Assembly: GCA_947650365.1 (NCBI GenBank)
Contig: OX393557.1
Location: 51,592,472 to 51,656,471 of the forward strand
Reading direction: 5' to 3'
DNA length: 64,000 bases
Origin: Chamaelirium japonicum
Lineage: Eukaryota > Streptophyta > Magnoliopsida > Liliales > Melanthiaceae
Both the position numbers and the translations under genes were made by a program. Under the pieces are notes generated by a model that had not been told where the DNA came from, made no database searches, and worked only from the letters and a program-made list of their open reading frames with translations. Shown piece by piece: positions 22,262-32,956 of the stretch. Every line of letters starts with the position of its first letter. Position 1 is the first letter of the stretch.

Positions 22262-22334
22262 GAGGATAACCGGAACTCTTGAAGAGCTGCTTGAAGTGAT
22301 AACTTGGGCTCAACTTGGCATACATGACAAACCT
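22262..22334 (+). pseudogene. LOG: Orphan exon of a LONELY GUY cytokinin-activating enzyme
   Basis: Between an acceptor (TCTAATACAG) and a donor-like GTAATT, the frame reads [20 protein letters not shown] followed by P. This is the signature block of LOG proteins, cytokinin riboside 5'-monophosphate phosphoribohydrolases that release free-base cytokinins. The two residues expected before GTLEE (the conserved PGGYGT motif) are altered to RIT. No neighbouring LOG exons (the Rossmann-fold start or the GLLNV-containing exon) were found within several kilobases. It is most likely an isolated gene fragment, lying between the two direct repeats at 21071 and 22494. A working gene with very long introns is less likely. 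Confidence 0.72.
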
Positions 22335-22493
22335 GTAATTACATTTTTCTTTGCCATCTCTAAATTATGGCCTCAATCTAAGAGATGGTGTAAATTGTAA
22401 CATTTCTTCAACTTCATAAGTGGAAACAATCTGATTGAATTGAAAGAAAAAAAGAACCTAAACAACCTGTTTTTTTTTTTTTTCCAACAATTT

Positions 22494-22635
22494 GTATTAT
22501 GCATGATAGTAACAGAGCAAAACTAATTAGTTCTAACCAAAAACGACATGTCTATACCAAAACCGTTGAAAATTCAGTATCATCGGTGGCATGAGCTCAA
22601 TCCCAATTGAAACAAATTTAAACTGACCGATGCAT
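22494..22635. repeat. Direct repeat, copy 2
   Basis: This is the second copy of the block at 21071-21224, 1.4 kb downstream. Confidence 0.75.
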
Positions 22636-22710
22636 TACTTGAAACAAAAAGAACGACGACAATTGCCCCACCTATTCCGCCTCTTTCGCGAGTTGAATGA
22701 ACGACTGAAA

Positions 22711-22809
22711 CCGACGATGACTAACTCCGATATCACTAAGGCGGGCCCGAAGGCTAAGTGCATGAGCACTAAGGCCCGACACAATGATATCGAAGTTAGT
22801 CGTCGCCGG
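22711..22809. repeat. Inverted repeat (24-bp arms)
   Basis: CCGACGATGACTAACT plus CCGATATC at 22711-22734 is mirrored at 22786-22809 with three mismatches. The loop contains two GGCCCGA/ACTAAGGC phrases. The peptide frame crossing it (22630-22854) has no recognisable family. Confidence 0.6.
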
Positions 22810-23052
22810 TTTAATTTCTATAGAAATTCATATTCATTTTTAGCAGGGAAATAAAAGGAAGAATCAAACACAGTGACCTTAGAGATAAATTGGTCCTTAT
22901 GAACCAAATCACACCAATACTTGTATGATTCTTGAATGGATCTCTACACATGGAAACAAATCATTTAGAATGAAACCTGAGCAGAAGCCCCACCAAGCTC
23001 ATGGGTTGCAGGCGTCGATCGGCTAGTCTTTCTAGTTTCTTCAAAATTTGAT

Positions 23053-23168
23053 GAAGCACTATTGCATAATTTCAGCAAAAAAAAAAGCACTATTACAGAA
23101 TTTCAGCAAAGAAACACTATTACAGAATTTCAGTAAAGAAGTACAATTGCTGAAATTCTATAATAGTG
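23053..23168. repeat. Tandem 27-bp repeats closing with an inverted copy
   Basis: Three direct units containing CACTATTACAGAATTTCAG are followed by an inverted unit CTGAAATTCTATAATAGTG (23150-23168). The last direct unit and the inverted unit form a hairpin with 19-bp arms and one mismatch. Read on the minus strand, the unit resembles the codons for NFSNS in the adjacent gene fragment. Confidence 0.7.
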
Positions 23169-23222
23169 GCTCAAAGGCCGCATACTATTACTAAAATTCT
23201 AATGATCTACTGAAATTCTGAG

Positions 23223-23430
23223 TCAATTTATGCCCAACAAAGAAGCACTATTACTAAAATTCTGCAAATATAAACTATAACCAATAGGGCTATTGTATCT
23301 ACTCGAACACCCACCAAAATAAGGGCTTGAAGGCCGCACATAACCAAGGCTATTACTGAAATTTGAGTTTCCTCCGTAGATCGGGCTCATCCCAGGCTCA
23401 AAAACCAAGCCTATCTTTGAGTCATTTGAG
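23223..23430 (-). pseudogene. Possible hnRNP/RNP1-like glycine-rich tail fragment
   Basis: The minus strand reads FEPGMSPIYGGNSNFSNS, then LGYVRPSSPYFGGCSSRYNS and PIGYS, before degenerating. This resembles the Gly/Asn/Ser-rich C-terminal region of plant RNP1-type heterogeneous nuclear ribonucleoproteins, where blocks like SPYFGGNSNRYGSPIGY occur. The RNA-recognition motifs are absent. The NFSNS coding motif is partly duplicated downstream and appears expanded in the tandem repeat at 23053-23168. The identification comes from memory of composition and is tentative. Confidence 0.4.
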
Positions 23431-23498
23431 CAAAAAAAAAAAAGATCTTAGTCCCAAAAAAAAATCAGATTAAAAAAAAATGTTATAGAGCAAGAGAG

Positions 23499-23499
<1 letters not shown>

Positions 23500-23567
<68 letters not shown>
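23500..23567. repeat. (GA)n microsatellite
   Basis: This is a pure GA run of about 68 bp. Confidence 0.95.
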
Positions 23568-23570
<3 letters not shown>

Positions 23571-23591
23571 TACAGTCCTAAAAATGGGTTT

Positions 23592-23684
23592 TTTTCGAAC
23601 ATCATCCCGAAAACATCAGGTCATATCAAATGAACATTATTTTTTTCAAACATAACCTGATGTTTTTGGGATGTTGTTCGAAAA
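23592..23684. repeat. Hairpin with 30-bp arms
   Basis: TTTTCGAACATCATCCCGAA plus AACATCAGGT (23592-23621) is mirrored at 23655-23684 with about three mismatches around a 33-base loop. It could be a miniature foldback element. Confidence 0.65.
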
Positions 23685-23849
23685 TTTTTTAAAAGAGATT
23701 GGAGCATGAGAAGTCAATGCTACATTTAACACAAACAAAGAAAAAGAGAGAAGGGTGCCTTAGGGACCAATTAGAATTAAAAATGGAACCAAGAGCCATG
23801 TTGAAACAAAAAATTTATATAAAGAAAATTAAAAAAAATTGCTCACAAC

Positions 23850-23939
23850 CTGATCGGAATGATGTTTGGACTGATGCGGCCTCATAACATCAATGATGAC
23901 GGCATTCTCCTCCTCCATATTGGTGTCCATCGCAACCTC
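23850..23939 (-). other. Exon-like 90-bp segment, family unknown
   Basis: On the minus strand, CGCGTTCAG precedes 30 open codons that include MDTNMEEENAVIIDVMRPHQ and end GATCAG before GTTGTGAG. The composition looks protein-like and the borders splice-like. I do not recognise the family. It lies just downstream of the COG4 pseudogene on the same strand. Confidence 0.25.
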
Positions 23940-24070
23940 CTGAACGCGGATCAAGGGACATTATCAATCACTTGAATATTATCAATCAAATGAAATATAA
24001 AATGCAATTCAACTAAACATGAAGCATAAAAAAAAAGAAAATTGAAAATTACAAAACATTGGAGACAATG

Positions 24071-25146
24071 TAGTCCTCTCCGAGCTGGGTCAGGGCCAGG
24101 ATCTCCTCCAGATACGTCACCACCTCCCTCGGATCGATGGAACCCAACCCCCGAATCTTCAGGGTTGATGAAACCCAACCCGCAGATCTTGGACACCATG
24201 AAGTCGATGTAGTCCTCTCCGAGCTGGGTCAGGGTCAGAATCTCCTCCAGATATGTCACCACCTCCCTCGGATCAGGGCCTTCGGGCACTCCGACAGAGA
24301 GTAGCTGCTTGCTGTAGGAGTTGATCTCGAAGGTAAGGCGGGTGAGCTTATTATAGTCCATGTATTTCTTCAAGATTTGGGCGCCCCGGGAATCACACTT
24401 CTCCTTGAGCTTAAAGATGGCATACACAATCCCGTCCTACCCGCAAAGACTGTGAAGGACCTCATCATTCTTCTCAATGGCAAGAATGATGTCCTTGAAG
24501 AGATTGGCGAGGCAGCCCACGAAATCGTGGTGGTGGTCCTGCCCCAGATTGGGAGCGACATGGTGGCCGACGTGCTGCTGGCGATCTGCGACGGTGAGCT
24601 CCTGCAGGTGCTCGAACTCCGGGATTGGTGCACGATCACCCTCCCGAGGTAGGCGACGTAGACCTGGAGCCCTTCCTCCTAGAGGTCGAGCGGGGGGAAG
24701 ATCCGAACGAAGTGGAGGATCGAGGAGTGGTCTTGCTGGTCGACGGCGGCGGCGAGGCACTTACACACGACAGACTCGAGGTGACTCTCGGCATCCAGAT
24801 AGCGTTGGTCGAAGGCGGAGGGGTCACCGCAGCGGAAGTCGATCTAAACGAAGCGGGCGACAGACTCATAGTCCTCGGCGTCGAGGGCACGGCGGGTGCC
24901 GCCGAGGCAGTGGGAACGCTTGAGGACGGCGTCGACGGATCTGTTCTAGGGCTTCGGGGCTCCCGAAGTCGACGGAGGAGGCGGGTGAAGGCGGAGACTA
25001 CTCTCCATCACCTGGACGCGCAACCGGAGGAAGCGGCGGAGCCGGTTGGCATCACCGAAGACCTGGTCGTACATCCTGCGGTCCCTGAAGATGCCGTAGG
25101 CGACCATCCCCTCCAGCTCCTTGAAGCCCAGCTCCTCGCGTAGGCT
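24071..25146 (-). pseudogene. COG4: COG4 (conserved oligomeric Golgi subunit 4) pseudogene, intronless
   Basis: Minus-strand translation shows blocks typical of plant COG4, a Golgi tethering-complex subunit: RRALDAEDYESVARFV, then HLESVV, AAVDQQDHSSILHFVRIF, EEGLQVYVAYLGRVI, FVGCLANLFKDIILAIEKND, DGIVYAIFKLKEKCDSRG and VPEGPDPREVVTYLEEIL. These run without introns, although plant COG4 genes have many exons, so a retrocopy is likely. It is broken by TAG codons at 24844-24846, 24679-24681 and 24437-24439, and by a frameshift near 24610-24625. A 138-bp internal tandem duplication (blocks 24071-24136 and 24209-24274) ends it, and the rest of the protein is missing. The first part (about 24948-25146) reads VAYGIFRDRRMYDQVFGDAN and is not COG4 as I know it; its origin is unknown. 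Confidence 0.85.
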
Positions 25147-25590
25147 CGGCACCGGCGGGCTTTGGATCGGGATCGATAGAGGAGGGGGGAGGAAAGGGTA
25201 AGTAGAGATTTGATGGCTGGCTGCAGGCGGCAGTTGTAGGGGCCTTCCTCTCCTCTGGTCTCCCCCCTTCTCTTCTCCGGATCGTGGAGAAAGACTGAGA
25301 GAGATAAAGAGAGAGGGACGTGTAGATCGGGGGTCAGGTGAAGCCTTTGGAGTGGGAGAGAGAGAAACAGAGTGTGCGATGAGTGTAGATCGGGACGTGG
25401 AGAGAGATTGAGAGAGAAGAGACGGATCGTGTAGAGATTGAGAGAGAGAGAGAGAGAGGGGGGGGGGGGGGACGTGTAGACCGGGGATCGTGGTGAGAGA
25501 TTGAGAGAGAAGCAAGGGATCGTGGAGAGATTGAGAGAGAGGGATCGGTGACGACGGTGAGGTCAAATAAATTGACGTGGCAATGATGAC
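25147..25590. repeat. GA/CT-rich leader region of the COG4 pseudogene
   Basis: AGAGAGATTGAGAGAGA-type repeats and a GA run followed by about 14 G (25437-25470) fill the space between the pseudogene and the retrotransposon LTR. On the minus strand it looks like a CT-rich 5' leader. The frames 24946-25656 and 25334-25765 cross it and are not genes. Confidence 0.5.
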
Positions 25591-26281
25591 AACATTTTTT
25601 TGGATGCACATGTGGGTGCAAATTTTGGTAAGAAGTCTGCAAACAGCAGGACCCACCGGCCCTGCCTGATGGGCCCACGAAGACTACAGCGGGACCCACC
25701 GGCCCTGCCTGGTGGGCCCCCGGAAGACTACCACGGGACCCACCGACCCTGCCTGGTGGACCCAAGAGCCTGTGGAATCCCCCAGGAGACGGTAGCGGGG
25801 CCCACCAGCTTTACCTGGAGGATCCCCAGATACGAGAGCAGAAACTGCCATTTTACCCCGGAATTCATCCCCGGGAATTCTATAAATAGCAGAGCCTTCG
25901 AATGTAAAAGGATCCGAAAATTCTGATTTCCACTCTGAGATCTGATTTTCAGAACCCAGAGCTCTGGAATTTCTCAGCTTTCAATCTTCCACCTCTCTTT
26001 GATCTTCTTCTCTCCTTCGAAGAGACCAGAGTGTTTTCAGTGATACTCGGCCTGTCGAGATCACTTCGATATAAGTGTTAGTGAATTCGGGTTGCTCCCT
26101 ATAGCACGGAGACGTAGGCTTCGGCTGAACTCCGAGATCACATCTCTCGTGTCCAACTTTCTCTGCTTGCATATTGAGGGTTCGAATTCCAATCGACAGA
26201 TCAAACAACGATATTCGACTCAAAACTTCAACTGACTGGTGAGGAGAAGTCTTCGGGTCGGCACGAAGATTTTCCCCCACA
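25590..26281 (+). repeat. 5' LTR of the Tat element
   Basis: The right border is fixed by CCCCCACA directly before the primer-binding site. The left border is uncertain by several tens of bases. It contains a three-unit GGGACCCACCGGCCCTGCCT repeat (25649-25777, period 42-44 bp) and a TATA box at 25881-25888 (CTATAAATAGC). Confidence 0.65.
25881..25888 (+). promoter_or_regulatory. LTR TATA box
   Basis: GAATTCTATAAATAGCAGAG is a strong plant TATA context about 400 bp before the LTR end. Transcription would start roughly 30 bp downstream. Confidence 0.65.
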
Positions 26282-26284
26282 GTT

Positions 26285-26300
26285 TGGCGCCGTCTGTGGG
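26285..26300 (+). other. Primer-binding site region
   Basis: TGGCGCCGTCTGTGGG begins four bases after the LTR terminal CA. This sequence is typical of the site following 5' LTRs in Tat/Athila-type elements. I did not assign the tRNA. Confidence 0.7.
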
Positions 26301-26445
26301 ATCGAACGAGAAGCTGTGTCCATTCTATAAATACTATTAGATCAGTCAGGAATACAACTGATCAATAGTCAAACTTCCTCGCCCCCTCGGTTAAGCACAC
26401 AACCGCTCGGACGCCAGCACTCTCGTTGCACCCTTCGCTTACTGA

Positions 26446-29400
26446 ATGGCGAGGACAAAGCACCAGGGTCAACCAGAAGGAAGTAACACACGTCAACCTC
26501 GACCTGAGACTTGATCAATGAGTCAAAGGCTCAATTTCGGGCAGCCCCTTGCTGCCCCCAATATGGATACTCGATCAGGTAGTGGGAGATCGGTTGATCG
26601 ACCGATTGCCCCACCTCCTTATCCATTAATAGGGCAAACAACCCCTGCTCCCGCCGAAGACCTTCCCTCAACCTATCAAATCTCGGCGGTCGATTTCCAA
26701 CTACTTTAATTGGCAAAGCAGAATGCCACCCTCACTGCTGAGAGGGAAGCACTCAAGAAGGCAGCCTCTGAGGCTGGAATTGCTCTTCCCATCCCCTCGA
26801 CTAATGAGAGGGTCGATAGGCCACGACCATCAATCCACTCCGAGCAACGGAGGTCAATGGGCACTGTTGCCCCCGGGAGGATTCATCGCGACCCAACTCC
26901 CTCTGCTGCCCCATGGAAGCAGAGTGTGTGGGATCGCCTTGACGATGAGTCCTCCCAATCCTCTTCTGGTCGCAACTGCGACAGGAAGGCACCTTCAAAG
27001 CTCGATATACCAAGGAAGCACCAGATGAAAGGCGCTCCTTCAAAGAGTAGAATCTCTCCATCTATTCCACTTCAACGTGGACTTGGATCGGACCTTCGAC
27101 ACCGACTTCAACCGGCAAATACTTCAATGCCTGAGCAAGACCTTGCGATCTTGCCTCTTGACCCACATCTAGGTCGAGGACACGGTCGTAGGGATGGGTA
27201 TTCCTCCGCCGGACCTCTCCATCGAAGCCTCTTCGAGTCAACATTTCCAAGGGGATGGAGAACTCCTATCCTCCCCAAATTCAACTGCGTCAAAGGAGAT
27301 CCGACTCTCCATATACTTGCCTTCAAGCAAGCCTTGACACCGCACGAAGAAGAGAACAACGTGCTTTGTCGCACTTTCGCCGGGAGTCTCGATGAGCCCT
27401 CACTCGATTGGTATCATAATCTCCAAGCTGGGTCCATCACCCAGTTCGGTGTTTTGGCTAACCTTTTCGTGCAGCATTATCAACTCAATCTGAAGCCAGA
27501 AAAGAAGCTCGACTCCCTCTATCGGCTGAGGATGGGTGCTGACGAGACTCTCCGCAATTTCACCAGGAGATTTCGCAACGAGCATGCTGCCCTCTCCGGA
27601 AGACATCTGTATGATGAAGCCATCATGTTGGCTTTCCAGAACGCCCTCCGATTCGATCTACACATCTACAACGACTTCATTCACAATCCCCCTCCTTCCT
27701 TGGGTTCTATGTTCGATCGAATCCAGAGAGAGATTGAGGTTGAAGATGATCAAGTAGCTCGAAAAGGGCGAGAAACAAAGCGAAGACCCGCGGAAAGAGA
27801 AGCTCCAAAGTATGCTGCCAAAGCTCACAACGCTGAGGCAACAGCTCCTCCAACCAACAAACGACCAAGGAATGATGGACGTCGATCTCCTACGAAGACC
27901 ACTTTCACCGAGTGGGATTTACCAGTCGAACAGATCCTCGATCGCATTCAACACGAAGAATTCCTTCGAAGGCCCAATCCGCTTCAGCCAAACACTAAAT
28001 TCACAGCGGACAAAACGGTCTACTGCGAATTCCACCGAAGTCACGGCCACTCCACCGATCAGTGCTATCGACTGAAATTTCATCTAGAAGATTTATTACG
28101 AGAAGGCCACCTTCAAGAGTACGTCAAGGGCGAACAAGATCAACGTCGAACCTTTGCAAAAGGGAAAGAAGCATGTTGGGTCCATCAAATCTCCTCCAAC
28201 CGGCAACCTATCTCTGTGAATGCCAACGTCTTTGGTATTCATGGAACATTGCACAATCAAACCTTGACCGGGAAGGAAGTGGATCGGCAAGTTCGACGCA
28301 TCTTCCATGTTTGTTCTGCTGTGAACAAGGAGGATACCTGGATCGAGAAGCCTATCGAAGGTTTGGCTTGGCCATCTATTGTTTTCAACGACTCCGATCT
28401 TCAAGGAGTTCATACTCCCCATCGAGACCCCCTGGTCTTGAAACTCCTAGTCGACGGAAGCACCGTCAATCGAATCCTCATCGACACCGGGAGCTCCATC
28501 GATATTATGTTCTCAGATTGTTTCAAACGTCTGGGACATAGATACTCAAGCCTCGACGTCGTCCCGATTGTGATCACTGGCTTCAACGGCGAACAAAGCA
28601 TCACGGTGGGCGAATCGAGATTCACTCTCGACCTTAGCCGAGAGACTCGAGTCTCGGTGAGGTTTGCAATTGTCGAAGGAGTGTCCAGCTACAACGCTAT
28701 TCTAGGGCAACCATTCCTCCACCAGATCAATGCCATTTCCTCTTCTTACCACCAACTCCTCAAGTTTGCAACAGGAGAAGGCATTGTCTGCATTCGAGGC
28801 GATCAGCAAGCTGGGAGATCTTGTGAAGCTGCTGCAGCTAAAACAGATCGAAAAATCAATATTGCTCCTCCAAAGCGGTCGCGAGATGAAGCTGGTCCCT
28901 CTTCCAAATAGCAATTAAAGGAGATTCTACTGACCGAGCCTTCACCAATCGAATGGGAAGCCTCGCCTTCAATTGAAGAAATCATCCCTATCAATATCGG
29001 CTATGGAAATCTCTCTCGACAAACATTTATTGGTACCAGTCTTAGCGACGCAGAAGCGCAAGACATGATATCCTTCCTTCAATCCAATATCGACGTCTTC
29101 TCCTGGTGTTTTGAAGACATGCCAGGGATCAATCCAGATGATGCCTGCCACCGGCTCGCTATCAAAGAAGAAATGAAACCCGTCAAACAAAAGCCACGCA
29201 CAATCCGGCCAGAACTACAAATTGCCGTTCAAGAAGAGATCAGCAAGCTACTTGCAGCAGGCTTCATCCGTGAAGTAGAGTATCCTACTTTGATCTCTAA
29301 TATAGTTGCTGTCCCAAAAAAGAACGGAAAGGTCAGAGTGTGTATCGACTTCACCAACCTCAACAAAGCTTGTCCCAAAGATCCATTCCCTATGCCAAGA

Positions 29401-32320
29401 ATAGACAGACTCGTCGATGCCACTGCTGGCCACGAGTTGTTATCCTTCATGGATGGATACTCTGGGTATAATCAAATTCCACTTCATCCTAATGATCAAG
29501 AGAAGACATACTTTGTGACTAGTAGAGGTCTCTACTGTTACAATGTGATGCCATTCAGCCTCAAAAATGCTGGTTCCACTTATCAAAGGTTAGTCACAAA
29601 GATGTTCGAAGATCAAATCGGTCGCAACGTCGAAGTCTACGTCGATGATCTCCTCACAAAGAGCTCCATTCGAGGAAAGCATCTATCCGATCTGGCGGAA
29701 ACCTTTCAAGTCCTTCGAAAGTATCGTATGAAGCTCAATCCGGCCAAGTGTGCTTTCGGAGTTCAATCGGGCAAATTCCTGGGTCATCTTGTGACCAAGA
29801 GGGGCATCGAAGCCAATCCCGACCAAATTCGAGCCATCCTTGACATGCCATCACCTACTAATCGAAAAGAAGTTCAACGTCTCACTGGAAGACTTGCTGC
29901 CCTTAATCGGTTTATCTCAAAGTCTTCTGACAAGTGTAAGCCTCTTTTCGACAAGCTGCGAAAGACAGATATATCGGGATGGAGTCTAATTTGTGAAGAA
30001 GCTTTCCAAGACATCAAGAAATATCTGGTGCAAGCTCCTATCCTGACTGCTCCTCTTCCCAAAGAAGATTTATGGCTCTATCTCACCGTGACCGATCAAG
30101 CAATCAGTGCGGTTCTAGTCAGTAGAAGAGAAGGCATCGAACATCCAGTTTATTACATCAGCCATACTCTTTTTTCGGCTGAAACTCGCTACTCAAAAAC
30201 TGAGAAGGTTATCCTGGCCTTGCTCACTGCATCACGTCGCCTCCAACCATACTTCGTCTCTCATCAGATCACTGTCATTTCAGAACACCCATTCAAAGAT
30301 ATTGTTGACAAAGCTGGTCGAGCTGGTTGAATGACCAAATGGGTGATCGAAATGAGCTCTCTGGGGATTCAATTCGAATCTCGCACTTCCATCAAAGGTC
30401 AAGCCATTGCTGATTTTTTAGCTGACTTTCCAGTTGAAGACCCCATCTCTTGGGAAGAAGACGTCGATATGCGCCTAGAAGATGAAGCTGATCCTCCGTT
30501 CAGTCTTGTAACAAAAACCGATCCAAGCCTCGAAGCAATCGCCACAACTCCTCCATGGAAGCTTTTCATTGATGGAGCTTCAAGTGCGATCGGTTCGGGA
30601 ACTGGGATAGTCTTGGTATCCCCCGAACTTGATCATCTACAGAAGGCCACTCTCCTCGGGTTCAATGCCACCAACAACGAAGCCGAATACGAAGCACTTA
30701 TTTCTGGACTCGAAATGGCGGAATCTCTGGGGGTAGATCGAATCATCGTCTACAGCGACTCTCAGTTGATCATAAGACAAATCAATGGAGAATACACAGC
30801 TCGTGAAGAAAGAATGCAACTCTACTTGGCTTTAGTACGACATCTTCAACAACGTTTTACTAATACTGAATTCGTTCAAATTCCAAGAGCAGAGAATCGT
30901 GAAGCAGATGCCTTAGCCAACGTCGCCTCAGTTCTTGGTGATTCGCTCGGAGGAAGACAAATACAAATCGATTATCAAGAAGTGCCCAAGACCACCCCCG
31001 AACAACAGATCCTTGCTACTACAAAAAGATCTGGGGGTGGAGATCAACTGACATTGAACCTCACTAATGCAGAGCTTGGGGATTGGAGACAGCCTATTTT
31101 CGACTTCTTCAAAAACGGCAAAATGCCAGAAGATCCAACTCAAGCCCGAAAACTTCAAAGAAAGCTTCCATGCTATACCATTCAAGGAGAAGATCTATAC
31201 TTCAAATCTCACAACGGGGTGATGCTCAAGTGTATTGGTCCCAAACAAGCAAAGACAATCCTGATTGATATCCACTCTGGAGCTTGTGGAAATCATTCGG
31301 GAGAAAGATCTCTTGAAGCTAAGACAAAGCTACAAGGTTACTATTGGCCAACAATGGCAAGGGACGCTCAGCAAGTTGTTCAAAGATGCGAGCCATGCCA
31401 ACGACACGCTCGAGCTATCCATCTCCCTGCAGATGAGCTTCACCAATTGTCAAGTCCGTGGCCTTTCCATCAATGGGGGTTGGATTTCTTGGATCCTTTT
31501 CCTCCCACCCCGAGCAAGAAAAAGTATCTACTGCTGGCAACAGATTACTTCACCAAATGGGTTGAAGCTGTGCCACTCTTTCGAGAGACCGATGATGAAG
31601 TGATCAAATTTATTCGGCACAACATCTTCTCAAGGTTTGGCACGCCCCAAGTTCTTGTTGCTGACAATGGGGCTCAATTTGACTCCGACAAGTTTCGGAA
31701 GTTCTGCCTGAATAACAGAATCAAGCTCTTTTATTCGACTCCAAGATATCCTCAATGCAATGGTCAAGCTGAAGCATCCAATAGAGCTATCCTTGGTATA
31801 CTCAAGAAGAAACTCAACGACAAGAAATGATTGTGGGAACAAGTCCTACCTGAAGTTCTTTGGGGATATCGCACAACTCCGAGAAGATCAACAGGGTTCT
31901 CACCTTTCCGTCTGATATATGGATCGGAAGCAGTACTCCCGATAGAGAATATATCAAATACATTGAAGACCAAGGCAGTTGAAGAAGGGATCAATGAAGA
32001 GCTTCGCGTCGATGATCTGGATTTCTCTGAGGAATTACGAGACCAAGCATCCCTTCGTATTGCCAAGTATCAGCAGAAGATCAAACGAGCCTACGATGAG
32101 AAGATCTATAAGAGACAATTCCTAGTGGGCAGTCTAGTTCTCAGAGCAGTTTTTTACAACACTAAAGAACACAACAGTGGGAAACTTGCTCCCAACTGGA
32201 AAGGTCCATATATCGTCGAATCAGTAGGAGGCAAAAGGGTCTTACCGGCTGATTTCACCAGAAGGGGAAAGACTACCACGAGCTTAGAATGCTAGACACC
32301 TTAAATTATTCTATCCATGA
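26446..32320 (+). pseudogene. Tat-element gag-pro-pol polyprotein, broken by in-frame stops
   Basis: One reading frame runs from the ATG at 26446 almost to 32295. Domains by position: gag core about 27255-27660; a zinc-knuckle-like CEFHRSHGHSTDQC at 28024-28065; aspartic protease with IDTGSS at about 28480-28497; reverse transcriptase from about 29290 with YVDD at 29638-29649; the RT-linked RNase H to about 30327; a second RNase H (FIDGASS through READALANVA) at 30565-30930; integrase zinc site at 31273-31405; and a catalytic core with the D, D, E blocks at about 31477, 31660 and 31769. The frame is interrupted by TGA 26512-26514, TAA 26707-26709, TAG 28909-28911, TGA 30328-30330 and TGA 31828-31830, and shifts near 32260 before a natural-looking end at 32318-32320. 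It cannot make an active product as it stands. Confidence 0.93.
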
Positions 32321-32384
32321 TGTAAATACCATGATGAATAAAGTTCTCTTTCAAATGTTCAAGTGTGCAAATGTTCAGCTTTTC

Positions 32385-32775
32385 AATTCAAGTTCTGAAG
32401 CAGTTTCAAATCGTCTACATTCAAATTACCAGGTCGTTTAACAAGTTTGGGTATTTGAGTTGCGACTCAACCCCTTACAGGCAAATGTTAAATGGTTTCG
32501 GGTTGTGCTACAACACAACCTTCAAATTACTACGTCTATTAAACAGGTTTGGGACCTTTGTGTTGCGACACTGCCCCTTACTCACAACTGTTAAATGAAC
32601 TTCAATTTCAAATTCAATATCGTCTAACAGGTTTGGGTACTTGAGTTGCGACTCAACCCCTCACATATAAATGTTAACGATTTCAAGTTGTGCATTGCAA
32701 CAAACTTCAATTTTCGAGTTACTTAACAAATTCGGGTGATTGAGTTGCGACTTGACCCCTTATTTTCAAGTGTAT
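32385..32775. repeat. Minisatellite between integrase and antisense ORF
   Basis: Four diverged units of about 80-115 bp share TTGAGTTGCGACTCAACCCC and a preceding TTAACAGGTTTGGG phrase. Tandem repeats at this position are common in Tat-lineage elements. Confidence 0.8.
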
Positions 32776-32956
32776 GAATATTCAATCATTCCAATAACAT
32801 TCCAGAACTCAACATTCAAAGAATTCAATACCAGAGACATTCAATTTTCAAACACCAAAAGGATCTCTATTATCAAAAATTTGCTAAGTACAGGAGTGAG
32901 CTGTTACATATCAAAGAGTTTACAAGTTCAAACGACAAAAAAGAAGATGGAAGATC

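Noticed and set aside
24625-25143. 172-codon plus-strand frame
   Set aside because: It is the complement of the GC-rich COG4 pseudogene. The homology is on the minus strand.
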